64,000 bases of DNA from Leucaena leucocephala (Eukaryota; Streptophyta; Magnoliopsida; Fabales; Fabaceae), in assembly GCA_037074615.1 (NCBI GenBank), contig CM073518.1:8556001-8620000 (forward strand). Direction: 5' to 3'. Below are positions 11,067 through 24,610 of the stretch, piece by piece. The notes beneath the pieces are model-generated. The model made no database searches. It saw only the letters and a program-made list of their open reading frames with translations, and had not been told where the DNA came from. Made by a program: the position numbers and the translations under genes. Position 1 is the stretch's first letter; every line of letters begins with the position of its first letter.

Positions 11067-12157
11067 TCATATACTATTTTCAGCCAAAAACACATATTTA
11101 AGGTTACTAGGAAGTGGTTTGAGTTCCAACTCAAGTGGCTGAACAGTTGATGGCTCCAACTTCCTAGTTTCTACAGCTGCAACAGGTTTCATCATTTCTG
11201 TCATCACAGGTTTTGCAACTTCCAATTCTGTTTCTGCAATGAAATCCTCAATAGAAATATCAGTAACATCAAAAGAAAAAGATTGTAGGGTGGAAAGTAA
11301 GCTATCAACTGAAACTTGGTTAATACTTGACACATCACCACTACTATCCAAAGAAAATACAAAAGAAGAAGGAATTTCAAATTCAAACAATTCATATTCA
11401 TCTTTTTAGAATTCTGCAGCAACAACTCATGTTCATCTTTAGCTTCTTCAATGTATGCATCAATTGTACTTAAGCCTAACAGTGAGTAATCTTCAAATGG
11501 ATATCTCATTGCTTCATAGACATTAAAAGTTATGACATTATCACCCACTTCCATTGTGATGCTCCCATTTTTCATGCTTATCACAGTGTTGGCTGTCCTA
11601 AGGAATGGCCTACCCAAGATAATAGGTCCCTCTGAATTTGACTCTTGTGTCATGTCTAAGACATAAAAATCTGCAGGTATAATCAAGTCTTTAACCTTCA
11701 CTAATATATCCTCTAACAGTCCTTCTGGTTTCCTAGTGGTTTGATCAGCAAGTTGTACTATCATTGAAGTCTCCTTAAGTGAGTCCATGCCTATGCCTAA
11801 TGATGTATAGATGGAAGTTGACATGACATTAATAGATGCACCAAGATCTAACAAAGCATTAGCACACTGAAACTTGCCAATAGTAATTGGAACTATAAAT
11901 GAACCTGGATTATCACATTTTATAGGAAGTTATGGCTTAAGTAAAGCTGACACACTAGATCCCACTTGCACCCTTTCATTTGGTTTGTAGATTCTTTTAT
12001 TAGTGCAGAGTTCTTTCATAAACTTTCCATACTTAGGTATACTCTTGATTAGATCCACAATTGGCACATTAACTTCTAATTTACCTAACAGATTCAGAAT
12101 ATCTTGTTCTTGTTTTTCTTTAAAAACCTTCTTTGGACACATGAATGCATTAGGAAA
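11067..12157 (-). pseudogene. Aspartic protease and linker of element A, disrupted
   Basis: Segment 12157-11930 reads as the gag-to-protease linker (FPNAFMCPKKVFKEKQEQ and onward). Segment 11854-11204 holds the protease, with active site DLGASINVM and the IILGRPFL block. Segment 11390-11067 is a low-complexity linker towards reverse transcriptase in another frame. The protease would cleave the Gag-Pol precursor. Element B interrupts the gene at 12157/12158, and its LTR supplies a few spurious upstream codons. Frameshifts near 11390 and a stop near 11930 also break it. Confidence 0.88.
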
Positions 12158-13350
12158 TGAAACATCCTTCCTTTCATATGTCTTAGGGACCATTCAGTAG
12201 CATTTAGAACCACTTTCAAGGTTATTGAAGTCCAATTTCTACACCTGGAGTTTTACTCTTATCGAGTACTGTTCACTATGAAAATTCTAGATGAGTGACC
12301 TGACTTCCAAAAATCATAACTAATTCTATAAAAATCAAAATGAAGTGGTTCCAATTGATAAATGAAGCTAACTCAATTATATTTCAGGGAAAAATAACTC
12401 GTTGACCATTCATTGACCAAGTCAACGTCAGTCAACGTGTCAAATTTACTGTTCATCCCACATTTTTCTCCCTGAATCCAGCATTCTGGTCCCAACTTTG
12501 ATAATTTATATCTTCTTGTGTAGACATCAAAATGAGTCATACTATATATCAAATCGAATCTTGGTATGTATACTATTTACCTTAAAAATTTCATACATTA
12601 ATTCATCCATTTACTATTTTTAATCATTTATCTAACATGACTAGATTACCACGTGTTACTGTTCACAGTGGTCAATTTCAGCATTTCTACTTTGCATACA
12701 TATACATACACATACATTCATCATACATCAGTCAACATACCAAACAACACTTATTATTAATTAATAAGTTGTTCTACAATCTGGGTATGTACAAAATTTC
12801 CCATATCTCTCACATCTTTTTCTGCCTAAACTCCGGCAGCATAACCGCTACGCTTCATCTTCAGAAAGTAACTGATCTTGTACTGATTCGGTAATTCCCG
12901 TGAGAACTACCATTCTACGTAAGTACCCAGGAAAGACTGGATGAACCGGCTAGGTTCACTCACTTCCAGCCTCCTTAGACAGTACTACGTACACAGTACG
13001 TATCAGCTCCTTTCTCCACTATTGCCATCTTATCATAATTTCGGCAGCATAACGGCGTCTCTTAAAATTCCCAGAATTCATTTTGATATAACCTCCCCTG
13101 TAATGGTTTACTTATTGGGATGAGATTCGGGGGAATCTCATTAGCAACAATCATAACAATATATATAATGCAGAGTGACAGTGCTTGCTTGTGATTGTGT
13201 ACAGATAAGTATGCTGCTTGCTTCCATGCTTAATAACATATGATCATAGCATTACAGCAGAGCTTCAGATATAACATATAAGACAACAATCCAACCAAAC
13301 AATAGCACAATAAATCACAAAGCCATTACATAAAAGCTAGAATCAGTTAC

Positions 13351-16300
13351 TGAAACATCCTTCCTTCGTATGTCTTAGGGACCATTCAGTAGCATTTAGA
13401 ACCACTTTCAAGGTCATTGAAGTCCAATTTCTCAATCTGGAGTTTTACTCTTATCGAGTACTGTTTACTTGAAAATTCCAGATGAGTGACCTGACTTCGA
13501 AAAATCATAACTAATTATAGAAAAATCAAAATGAAGTGGTTCCAATTTCTAAATTAAGCTAACTCAATTATATTTCAGGAAAAAATAACTAGTTGACCAT
13601 TCATTGACTAAGTCAACGTCAGTCAACGTGTCAAGTTTACTGTTCATTCCACGCTTTTCTCCCTGAATCCAGCATTCTGGTCCCAACTTTAATAATTTAT
13701 ATCTCCTTGTGTAGACATCCAAATGATACGTTTTATATATCAAATTAAAGATTGGTATGTCTACTATGTACCATAACAATTTCGTACATTTATTCATCCA
13801 TTTACTATTTTTAATCATTTATCAAATATGACTAGGTTACCACGTGTTACTGTTCACAATGGTAAATTTCAGCATTTCTACTTTGCATACATATGCATAC
13901 ATCCATCATACAACAGTCAAACATGCCAAACAACAATTATTATTAATTAATAAGTTGTTTTACATCTGGTCATGTACATAAATTCTCATGGTTCTATTAC
14001 ATCTTTTTCTGCCTAAACTCCGGCAGCATAACCGCTACGCTTCATCTGTACAAAGAACTGAACCGTACTGATTCGGTAATCCCCTCATGAGAACTACCAT
14101 TCTACGTAGTACCCAGGAAAGGCTAGATGAACCGGCTAGGTCCACTCACTTCTAGCCTCCTTAGACAGCACTACGTACACAGTACTTATCATATACTGAT
14201 GTTCAGTCTTTACTTCGGCAGCATAACGGCGTCTCTTAAAATTCCCAGAATTCATTTCGACATAACCTCCCCTGTAATGGGATATTTATTGGGATGAGAT
14301 TCGGGGGAATCTCAGTAGCAACAATCATAACAATATATGTAATGCAGAGTGACAGTGCTTGCTTGTGATTGTGTACAGATAAGTATGCTGCGTGCTTCCA
14401 TGCTTAATAACATATGATCATAGCATTACAGCAGAGCTTCAGACATAACATATAAGACAACAATCCAACCAAACAATAGCACAATAAATCACAAAGCCAT
14501 TACATAAAAGCTAGGATTAGTTACTACCTGGCTAGCTTAGCAGAACTCCACTATCCTTATTCTGCTTCCAGCTCCGCCAGAACTTCCTTTCTTTCTTTCT
14601 TCCTCTCACTTTCTCTCTCTAGCACCTCCTCCTCTCTCTAAAATGCCTCTTGGCCGTGCAGCACAAGAATGAAAGGGGGGTATTTATAACCTCCTCCGAT
14701 GGCAATCTCGTAATTTCCATGAACTTTGATCCTGCGGTCCTGGTTTTTCCTGTATTTTCCTATTTTCTTTAATTCCTCCTTTACTACATCATGCATGACA
14801 TCATTGGGACACCTCACCAGGACACCTCAGCGCCACATTTATCACATGTCTGAAATCCTGGACACCTCAGCAGCTGACTCAGCATGCTGACTCACCGGTC
14901 CAGTCTCTTGCCTCGTAATACGTGTCCTCAACTTTTTCTTCTGCCTTTATGTTGGCACCATGTGTCATCTTACTGGCACCTGTCACGCCTTCCAATGCTA
15001 TCCAGATAAATCCAGGACTTTATCTGATCACCTCCTCGGTTATCGTGCCAACCGAGTAACTTTACTTTATTGAAACAGCATTAAAATAATATTTTAATGC
15101 CACTTTTTCCCACACATTACTAGGCCTACGTTTTTGGGCTCTGGGAATGTTGTCTTGGATCCTGATCAAGCTCAAGCACTCTGATGGCTCGATTCCCAAG
15201 AAACAGCCATTGGCAAATTACCAAAATACCCTTGGGTGCCCTTTCTTGCACTATTTTAACCCTAAGGGTAAAATCGTCATTTCAGACCCTTCTATACTCT
15301 GTCAGGGTATATACTGACTCTCAGTAACTTTATCTGTATGTACCTTGGCTTCTGGGCCTGTCCAGAATTACCAAAATGCCCTTCATTCATTTGTTACACT
15401 TTTGTACACCACAGGGGCATTTTCGTAATTTCGCACTTTTCCGGGGTTCTGCCGGACACTGGCCCACCTATCAGTCTAAGGGTCTTACTGGGCCTCTATT
15501 GGCGCCATTATTGGGCCTTTCTGGGTCCAATACCTTCATGACACGCATTACGAGGAATCTTCCCCCGTTAATTATTATTGAATATTTTATCTATTTTTCA
15601 CCGTTTATACACATATCCGGACACCGGCTCCTTCTGTCCGAAACACTAGCCTGCGGTGTTCAGGCATCCCTGTGAGTCATATCAGTCATCTGACTGAGGT
15701 CATCCGAACTCATTCAGTCCCTTTTTAAATACCGATAAATCTCCCTATCGGATACCCCGGAGGCCTCACACTCCCGTCTGGATTTTCTAATTTGCGAATA
15801 ACTTTTTCTACACGCCTCCTATCGGTATTCTGCCAGTTTCCCGACATCCGTCGCATAAGGACGTATCATCCTGTATTTTCTCACCTAGATCTGAATTCTA
15901 GGATATCCGGTATAAATTTTTATAACTTTTGGACGATCAATCCATTTCTGGCTATCTGGAGTCTTCAAAAATTCCTGTGTTAAGCCAGATTACCCAGCGT
16001 CACTTTCTCTCTCTACCGGTGAAATCTGGGACTGAAATGCTGTCGGACAGTCCGAACCACTTCCGGCCTAACTTTCTTTAATTACAATTTAGCGCCAGGG
16101 AACTTTTCTTCTTTTCATTTAAGTCCCTTTTTACTTGGCTAAAATTTCACTTAAGGACCCCACATTTTTGTCTACTTTCCTTTTTGGCCTTGAAACTTTC
16201 CATAATTACACTTAAGTCCTTTCATTTCCTTTACTAGGTCTAGGGGCATTATTGTCTTTTCATATTTTACCAGAGTATTCTCTGGCCCTGGTCAACTATC

Positions 16301-16945
16301 CAGATACCCGTTCTTGACTGTCTAACCTTAGCCAAATGACCAAAATACCCTTTACTCATTCTTCAGTTATTCTATAACATAAGGGCATTTTCGTCATTTT
16401 GCACATTTTTCCCGGACACCGGCCCCCTTACCACTGAACTGGTATTATGGGCTTGGGCCTTCCCTGGTGTCACTACGGGCCTTAGACAACACTGTATGGC
16501 CTCTAGCCATAGTCCGATCATCTCTATTCGGACTGCTCTTCCTTTACCGATTATAACTGTAATTTCCCATTTTCGAGGATTTTTACAGAAAAATCGGGAC
16601 CTCAAATCAAAATTCTGTGACTCCTCATTCAATCCGGAATCCTTTTCTCTATCTCCCGGTATTTTCAGATATTTTATCCGGACCGGGCTATTTTGGCCTG
16701 AAAAAGCACTCACCGCACACTTTTTCAAAATGACCATTTTACCCCTGGTCATATTTCTAATTCTTTCATACACATAGAGACCTCATATGCACATTTCACA
16801 GTTCAGTGAAATGATCAGCATAATTTTCTCTATTTTCTGGCAAAATATGGTACTCATCGGCCACCAGTCCGATCTTTCCATAATTACGATTATGCCCTTG
16901 AATTCTCCTTCTAGCATCTCTAGGCCTAAAAATTGGGGTGTTACA
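13351..16945 (-). mobile_element. Solo LTR of the B family nested in the B 3' LTR
   Basis: It starts TGAAACATCC and ends GTGTTACA on the plus strand, 3595 bp, flanked by GTTAC at 13346-13350 and 16946-16950. It is close to the B LTRs over its whole length, so it is a family member inserted in a relative and then reduced to one LTR by recombination. TATA box (minus strand TATAAATA) at 14681-14688, CT-rich tract at about 14580-14640. Confidence 0.93.
14681..14688 (-). promoter_or_regulatory. TATA box of nested solo LTR
   Basis: The minus strand reads TATAAATACCCCCC. It lies directly upstream, on that strand, of a GA-rich tract that would be the start of the transcript. Confidence 0.6.
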
Positions 16946-17106
16946 GTTACTACCTTAAAGGCTCAGCAGAGCTCTACTATCTCTATTCTGCTTCCAGCTC
17001 CGCCAGAACTTTCTTTCTTTCTTTCTTCCTCTCACTTTCTCTCTCTAGCACCTCCTCCTCTCTCTAAAATTGCTTGAGTCGTGCTGCATATGAATGAATG
17101 GGGGGG

Positions 17107-17114
17107 TATTTATA
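17107..17114 (-). promoter_or_regulatory. TATA box of element B 3' LTR
   Basis: Same TATAAATACCCCCC arrangement as in the nested solo LTR. In the 5' LTR the box reads TATAAAGA at 43266-43273, a change that may weaken it. Confidence 0.6.
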
Positions 17115-19346
17115 ACCTCCTCCAATGGCATTTCTGTAATTACCATGAACTTTGATCCTGCGGTCCTGGTTTTTCCTGGATTTTCCTATTTTTCTTAATT
17201 CCTCATTTACTGCATCATGCATGACATCATTGGGACACCTCACCAGGATACCTCAGCGCCACATTTATCACATGTCTGAAATCCTGGGACACCTCAGCAG
17301 CTGACTCACCGGTCCAGAGTCCTGCCTCGTAATACGTGTCCTCAACTTTTTCTTCTGCCTTTAAGATTGCGCCATGTGGCACCTGGAAGGCACCTTTCAC
17401 GCCTTCCAATGCTATCCAGATAAATCCAGGACTTTATCTGATCGTCTCCTCGGTTATCGTGTCGACCGAGTAACTTTACTTTATTGAAACAGCATTAAAA
17501 TAATATTTTAATGCCACTTTTTCCCACATACTTCATGGGCTACGTTTTTGGGCTCTGGGAATGTTGTCTTGGATCCTGATCAAGCTCAAGTACTCTGATG
17601 GCTTGACTCCCAAGAAACAGTCATTGGCAAATTACCAAAATACCCTTGGGTGCCCTTTCTTGCACTATTTTAACCCTAAGGGTAAAATCGTCATTTCATA
17701 CCCTTCTGTACTCTGTCAGGGTATATACTGACTCTCAGTAACTTTATCTGTATGTACCTTGGCTTCTGGGCCTATCCAGAATTACCAAAATGCCCTTCAT
17801 TCATCTGTTACACTTTTGTACAACACAGGGGCATTTTCGTAATTTCACACTTTTCCGGGGTTCTGCCGGACACTGGCCCACCTATCAGTCCAAGTATCTT
17901 ACTGGGCCTCTGTTGGCGCCATTATTGGGCCTTTCTGGGTCCAATATCCTCATGGCACGTATCCCCCGTTAATAATTATTGAATATTTTATCTATTATTC
18001 ACCATTTATACACCTATCCGGACACCGGCTCCTTCTGTCCGATACATTGTCCTGCGGTGTTCAGGCATCCCTGTGAGTCATATCAGTCATCTGACTGAGG
18101 TCATCCGAACTCATTTAGTCCCTTTTTAAATACCAATAAATCTCCCTATCGGATACCCGGAGGCCTCACACTCCCGTCTGGATTTTCTAATCTGCGAATA
18201 ACTTTTTCTACACGCCTCCTATCGGTATTCTGTCAGTTTCCCGACATCCGTCCCATAAGGATGTATCATCCTGTATTTTCTCACCTAGATCTGAATTCTA
18301 GGATATCCGGTATGAATTTTTATAACTTTTGGACGATCAGTCCATTTCTGGCTATCTGGAGTCTTCAAAAATTCCTGTATTAAGCCAGATTACCGAGCGT
18401 CACTTGCTCTCTCTACCGGTGAAATCTGGGACTGAAATGCTTTCGGACAGTCCAAACCACTTCCGGCCTGACTTCCTTTAATTACAATTTAGCCCCAGGG
18501 AACTTTTCTTCTTTTCATTTAAGTCCCTTTTTACTTGGCTAAAATTACACTTAAGGACCCCACATTTTTGTCTACTTTTCTTTTTGGCCTTGAAACTTTC
18601 CATAATTGCACTTAAGTCCTTTCATTTCCTTTACTAGGTCTAGGGGCATTATTGTCTTTTCATATTTTACCAGAGTATTCTCTGGCCCTAGTCAACTATC
18701 CAGATACCCCTTCTTGACTGTCTAACCCTAGCCAAATGACCAAAATACTCTTTACTCATTCTTCAGTTATTCTATAACCTAAGGGCATTTTCGTCATTTT
18801 GCACATTTTCCCGGACACCGGCCCCTCTTACCACTGAACTGATATTATGGGCCTGGGCCTTCCCTGGTGTCACTACGGGCCTTAGACAACACTGTATGGC
18901 CTCTGGCCATAGTCCGATCATCTCTATTCGGACTGCCTTTCCTTTACCAATTATAACTGTAAATTCCCATCTTCGAGAATTTCTACAAAAAAATTAGGAC
19001 CTCAAATCAAAATTCTGTGTTGCGTCATTCAACCCGGAATCCTTTTCTCTATCTCCCGGTATTTTCAGATATTTTATCCGGACGGGCTATTTTGGCCTGA
19101 AAGCATGCTCCCGCGCACACTTTTCAAAAATGACCATTTTACCCCTGGTCACATTTCTAATTCTTTCATACACATAGAGACCTCATATGCATATTTCACA
19201 GTTCAGTGAAATGATCAGCATAATTTTCTCTATTTTCTAGAAAAATATGGTACTCATCGGCTACCAGTCCGATCTTTTCTATAATTACGATTATGCCCTT
19301 GAATCCTCCTTCTGGCATCTCTAGGCCTAAAAATTAGGGTGTTACA

Positions 19347-19364
19347 TTTCTACCCCCCTTAAAA
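19347..19364 (-). other. Polypurine tract of element B
   Basis: The minus strand reads TTTTAAGGGGGGTAGAAA directly against the 3' LTR. It closely resembles the tract of element C at 22321. Confidence 0.85.
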
Positions 19365-20079
19365 TAAATTTCGTCCTCAAAATTTACTTGGCATCTTAGT
19401 CAACGATCCTGGATATAGCTCTTCTGTATATCCTTTCCTGGTTTATGACTAAGGCTTGGGGCATTCATCCTCTTATACTTATGGACAATTCATTACACTT
19501 GTGAGTAGTGTCCATTTCTTTCATATCTTATTCCTTAGAATTTTTATGTAATTCTGGGGTCTACTTCACTCTTCTTACACTTTGCTAATCTCTCAGGAGA
19601 AATATTGTTCTTCTGACTTCCTTTCTCCTGATACGAGATCATAACCCAGATAACATCTCTGACTTTTCTTAACTATTCTCATAACTTCATGCACCTATGC
19701 TCAACTTTTGTGGCATTTGCACTTTCTATCCCTTCTTAGGGCTTACATATCTTTAGGCTACTCTTGCCTTAGCACCTTTCAATTTAATGTGCTACTGGGT
19801 TAGGGCTAGATTACTCTTTATATAGCTTTAGGCCCTAGCAATTCTCTTTCTTATAGAACTACGTTCTATCTTTGCTTTGCATTAGACCCTCTTCTCTAGG
19901 TCTCTCTGGCCTTTTAATCTCTCATGACTTGTTATCATGACCACTTTCTTTAGATCCAAAAAGAACTCTTCATTATCCATATCATCATCTAGGCATATAG
20001 TTCCTTACAGCTCAGTCGCCCTTACAGCTATGGTTCTTCTTAACCATTCTTAGGGTCGACCTTAGGGAATATTGAAGAC
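19365..20079 (-). other. Degenerate internal region of element B
   Basis: No ORF or domain is recognisable. An autonomous chromovirus would have integrase here. The sequence is rich in CTT/TCT on the plus strand with stops in all frames. Confidence 0.5.
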
Positions 20080-20350
20080 TGTGTCTGGGGTAAGAGCAAA
20101 TACCTTTCCTAGAGATGTCCGCATTCTTAGGGCAACCTCTTACAAAGTGGCCTTTCTTACCACAACTGCTTTGCCCTGCTCGACATTCCCATGTGCCATG
20201 GCTCTTTCCACCACATTGACATCTCTGCTCTCCAATCTGATCATTACCTTGATCAGTCCCCTGTCTGAACTATCGCCTCTTTCTCTTGCTATTGGCTTTA
20301 CAACTTGAGCTACCTCCCAGAGTGCTTTTAGCCAATGCCTTTCTATTCTC
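20080..20350 (-). pseudogene. Gag zinc-knuckle remnant of element B (3' part)
   Basis: One minus-strand frame running into the LTR of element C contains CQCGGKSHGTWEC and then CGKKGHFVRGCPK. These are two zinc-knuckle-like motifs in the arrangement of chromovirus Gag, which binds the RNA genome. The upstream part of this gag is cut off by element C at 20353. A second, different zinc-knuckle remnant lies at 40644-40934 in the same element. This suggests a rearranged or composite internal region. No intact start or end. Confidence 0.6.
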
Positions 20351-20352
20351 AA

Positions 20353-22320
20353 TGTCACATCCTTATTTTTATACATCTTAGGGACCATTCAGTAGCACTT
20401 AAACCACTTTCAGGGTCATTGAAGTCTAAACACTTAATCTGGAATTTTATTCATATCGAGTACTGTTCACTGTGGCAAATTCCAGATGAGTAACCTGATT
20501 TTGAAAATTCATAACTAATTCTAGAAAAATCGAAATGAAGTGGTTCAAATTGCTACATGAAGATAACTCAAATATATTTCAGGGAAAAATCATTGGTTGA
20601 CCAATCCTTGACAAATTTAACGTGGGTCAACGTTTCAATCTTACTGTTCATCCAATGACTTTCTCCTGAATCTAGCATTCTTCCCTACTACTTCCAACTT
20701 CCCTACTACTTCCAACTTCACCAGAACTTCCTTACTTCTTTCTTTCTCACACTTTCTCTCTCAAGAACTTCTCTCTTCCTTTCCTCCTTGCTTATGCCGA
20801 AATGAGGGGCTAGGTGGGGGTATTTATAGTGTTGAGCAATGGAAATCTTGTAATTAGGAAGACTTATGATCCTGTGGTCCTGGTTTTTCCTGGAATTTCC
20901 TATTTTCTTTAATTCTTTTTTACTGCATCACCCTAGACACCTCATGGGACACCTCATAGGACACCTCACCACCCATACACTTCATGTGACGAAATTTGGA
21001 GGTTCTGGAAGCTTTCCGGTCCAATCTGGTACCGGCCCGGTCCATCGCCTCGAAAAACATGCCGTTTTCTGAATCTGATGTTTCTGAGGATCCTTTTTAT
21101 GCCTACTGACCTCACATTTAGTATCTAGACCCTTTATATCATTAAATTTTTAATACTGGGTCCAGACTCAATTACGATCCCCTGCGAAATGACCAAAATG
21201 CCCTTGGTGCCCTATCTTGTCCTATTTTAACCCTAAGGGCAAAATCGTCATTTCACACCTTTCTGGACCCGGTCAAAGCTTATACTGGATCTAGTCAACC
21301 TTATTTAGACATGTCTTGCCCTCTGGGTCTGTCCAAAATGACCAGAATACCCTTTATTCATCTGCTGCCCTTTTTGTGCAACATGGGGGCATTTTCGTAA
21401 TTTCGCACTTTTCCGGGGTTCTGCTGGATACTAGCCCACCTATCAGTCCAAGAGTCTTATTGGGCCTCTAATGGCGCCATTTTTGGGCTTCCTGGGTCTA
21501 TTACATGTATGGCACGCATTACGAGGAATCTTCCATTAACACAGTTCATTGAATATTTTAACTATTATTTACCGATTATACACCTTTTTCGGACACCGGC
21601 TCTTTTTCCCAGATATAGTGTCCTACTGTGTTCAGGCATCGTTGGGGGTTATAACGGTCATCTGACCGAAGTCATCCGATCGCATTCAGCCCCTTTAAAA
21701 ATACCGATAAATCTCTTACCCGGATCCCCGGAGGCCTCACACTCCCGTCTGGATTTTTTATTTTGTGAATAACTTTTCCTACAGACCTCCTATCGGTATC
21801 CTGTCAGTTTCCCGACATCCGCCCCATAAAGGCGCATCATCCTGTATTTTCCCACTTATATCTGAAATCTAGGGTATCCGGTATAAATTTTTATAACTTT
21901 TGGACGATCAGTCCATTTCTGGCTATCTGGAGTCTTCAAAAATTTCGGTATTAGGCTTGTTTACCCGGCGTCACCTGCCCTACCTTCTGGTAGAATCTGG
22001 GACTGAAATGCTGTCGGGCGGTGCAAACCACTTCTGGCTTATTTTTCTTTAATTACACTTTAACCCCAGGGAACTTTTCCTTCTTTATAATTAAGTCCCT
22101 TAATTTGGCTAAAATTACACTTTAAGACCCCACATTTTTGTCTACCTTTCATTCCTAACTTTAAACTTTCCATAATTGCATTTAGGTCCCTTAATTTCCT
22201 TTCTTTTGCAATTTAATCCTTTTCTTTACATAAAGGTCCACATGTTTTTCCTGAAACAGAGCTCATATATTCCGTTTAATCTGTACATAGGAACCAGTAC
22301 AGAAAATTAAGGATATTACA
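20353..22320 (-). repeat. 3' LTR of element C with an 0.88-kb internal deletion
   Basis: Matches the 5' LTR (33595-36422) except that sequence equivalent to about 33922-34799 is missing at 20680/20681. At the junction an 18-bp block (TTCCCTACTACTTCCAAC) is present twice in tandem. LTR lengths are 1968 and 2828 bp. As both LTRs are made from one template, the deletion came after insertion. TATA box at 20821-20828. Confidence 0.9.
20821..20828 (-). promoter_or_regulatory. TATA box of element C 3' LTR
   Basis: The minus strand reads TATAAATACCCCCAC. The equivalent in the 5' LTR is 34922-34929. Confidence 0.6.
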
Positions 22321-22338
22321 TTTCTCTCCCCCTTAAAA
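22321..22338 (-). other. Polypurine tract of element C
   Basis: The minus strand reads TTTTAAGGGGGAGAGAAA directly before the 3' LTR. Confidence 0.88.
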
Positions 22339-22373
22339 TAAATTTTGTCCCCGAAATTTACATTACACCTATC

Positions 22374-24610
22374 CTATAGAAACAATTCCGGATACTTCTC
22401 TTTCATCTTTTCTTCTGTTTCCCATGTAGCCTCTTGTTCAGTCAAGCCTTTCCAGATCACTTTAACTAAAGGAATTTGCTTATTCCGCAACTGCTTGACT
22501 TTTCTATCAGTAATTCGCACCGGTCCAACTTCATAGGTCGAGTCATCTCGCAGTGTGACCTCATCTTGCTTAATCACATGAGATGGATCTGGAATATACT
22601 TCTTTAATTGGGAAACATGGAACACATCATGTATCTGGCTGAGATTCGGAGGAAGAGCCAACTTGTAGGCTACTGCTCCTATCTTTGAGAGAATCTGGAA
22701 TGGCCCGATGTATCTTGGATGCAACTTCTTCACCTTAATCGATCGTCCGGCTCCTGTAGTTGGAGTTAACTTAAGGAATACATGTTCTCCTTCTTCAAAC
22801 TCCAACGGCTTCCTTCTGACATCTGCATAGCTTTTCTGTCTGCTTTAAGCCGTCAACAATCGTTTTCTAATTACCGCAACTTGTTCTGCAGTTTGATCCA
22901 CTATATCCGGACCAAGCATTCTTCTCTCGCTCAACTCTATCCAGCATAAGGGGGATCTACATTTTCGTCCATAGAGTGCTTCAAAAGGTGCCATCTGTAT
23001 ACTGGCCTGATAACCATTGTTATATGCAAACTCTATAAGGGGTAAATGGATATCCCAGCTGCCTTTGAAATCTAGGACACATGCTCTCAGCATATCCTCT
23101 AACGTCTGTATTGTTCTTTCAGATTGACCATCTGTCTGAGGATGATAAGCTGTACTGAATCTGAGAGTAGTGCCCATTTCTTCCTGTAGAGCCCTCCAGA
23201 AATTTGAAGTAAATCGAGGATCTCTATCAGACACAATGCTGCTTGGGATACCATGGAGCCTAACGATCTCCTTTATATACAGCTTTGCCAGCTTTTCTAG
23301 AGAATCTCTCTTATTGATTGCCAGGAAATGTGCTGACTTTGTCAGTCGATCGATTACTACCCAAACCGCATCATGTCTACTTGGTGTCAAGGGTAGCCCT
23401 TCCACAAAGTCCATGGCAATCCCATCCCATTTCCACTCAGGGATATCTAAAGGCTGCAACGTTCCTGCTGGCTTTTGATGTTCAACTTTCACTTTCTGGC
23501 AGGTTAAGCACTTAGATACGTAAGCTACAACATCTTTCTTCAGTCCAGGCCACCAGAATAACCTTTTAACATCATGGTACATTTTGGTCATACCTGGATG
23601 TACCGTATATCGGCTTTTATGTGCTTCCTCCAGAATCCTTTCCCTTAATCCCCCAACATTTGGGATATAGGGTTTTCCCCTAAACTGTAGTAATCCGTCT
23701 GGGGACATCTCAAAATTCCTTGTCTTCCCTTTCTCCAGCTTGTCTTTGAATATTGCTGCGAGCTTATCCTGCTCCTGAGCCTCTTTGATCTCATCTTCTA
23801 TGCAAGCTCTGACATGAACTCCTCCAAAAGGATTCTCCGTCAGTTGCATTTGATATAGAGGGCTCCAGTCGCGCATATCTTCTATCAGTTCCAATTCCTT
23901 GATCATCATGTATGCAACCTGCACCACCTTTCTACTCAGAGCATCAGCTACCACATTGGCTTTTCCTGGATGGTATTTAATCTGGAAGTCATAATCTTTT
24001 AACAATTCCATCCATCGCCGCTGCCTCATGTTCAGCTCCTTCTGATCCTGCAGATACTTCAGGCTTTTGTGGTCGCAAAACAACTCTATCGTTGCTCCGT
24101 ATAAATAGTGCCTCCATATCTTCAGGGCATAGACCGCCGCCGCAAGCTCCAGATCATGAGTGGGATAATTCTCTTCATGTGGCTTTAACTGCCGAGAGGC
24201 GTAGGCTACTACTCGACCTTGCTGCATAAGCACACATCCCAGCCCCTGCTTGCTAGCATCAGTGTAGACTACATAAGTCTGAGTTGGGTCTGGAATAATC
24301 AGCACGGGAGTAGTCGTTAATCTCTGCTTCAACTGCTGGAAGCTAGCCTCGCACTTCTCATCCCACTTAAACTGCTGATTCTTTCTGGTCAGCTTGGTAA
24401 GTGGTAAGGCAATTCTAGAAAAGTCTTGAATAAATCTTCTGTAGTACCCTGTTAGGCCGAGAAAACTTATAATCTCCGTCACTGTCCTGGGCTTCTCCCA
24501 GCTCAAAACTGCTTCAACTTTGCTAGGATCCACAGGTACCCCGTCTCGGGATATGACATGACCGAGAAATTTGACTTCTGAAAGCCAAAACTCACACTTA
24601 CTCAGCTTAG
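22374..24610 (-). pseudogene. Element C pol, downstream part: RT end, RNase H, integrase, chromodomain-like tail
   Basis: One frame runs from the D insertion point at 24610 to the stop at 22374, broken only by one TAA at 22845-22847. Counting from the Met at 24533: RNase H with catalytic Asp in YTDASKQG (residue 92) and CDHKSLKYL; integrase zinc finger with H305, H312, C342, C345; core D375, D436 and E472, the canonical D,D35E spacing. After the stop the same frame continues with the HPRYIGPF region and a chromodomain-like end (VKVIWKGLTEQEATWE) that in chromoviruses targets integration to marked chromatin. Its frame matches the upstream part at 30383 once D and one target repeat are discounted. 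Confidence 0.93.

Larger units (their letters stand above)
12158..19346 (-). repeat. 3' LTR of element B, interrupted by a solo LTR
   Basis: Two parts, 12158-13350 and 16946-19346, together match the 5' LTR at 41922-45521. The 5-bp duplication GTTAC flanks the intruder at 13351-16945. The LTR ends TTACA on the plus strand at 19346. It contains a TATA box (17107-17114), a CT-rich tract at about 16990-17065, the ACGTAC palindrome near 12985, and three hairpin-like arm pairs. Confidence 0.92.

Noticed and set aside
12649..12656. G-box CCACGTGT in B-type LTRs as promoter element
   Set aside because: On the element's strand it lies downstream of the TATA box, about 4 kb away in the LTR numbering (less the insertion), so a promoter role is not supported.
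23170..23515. Plus-strand ORFs opposite element C integrase
   Set aside because: Antisense shadows of a well-supported integrase frame.
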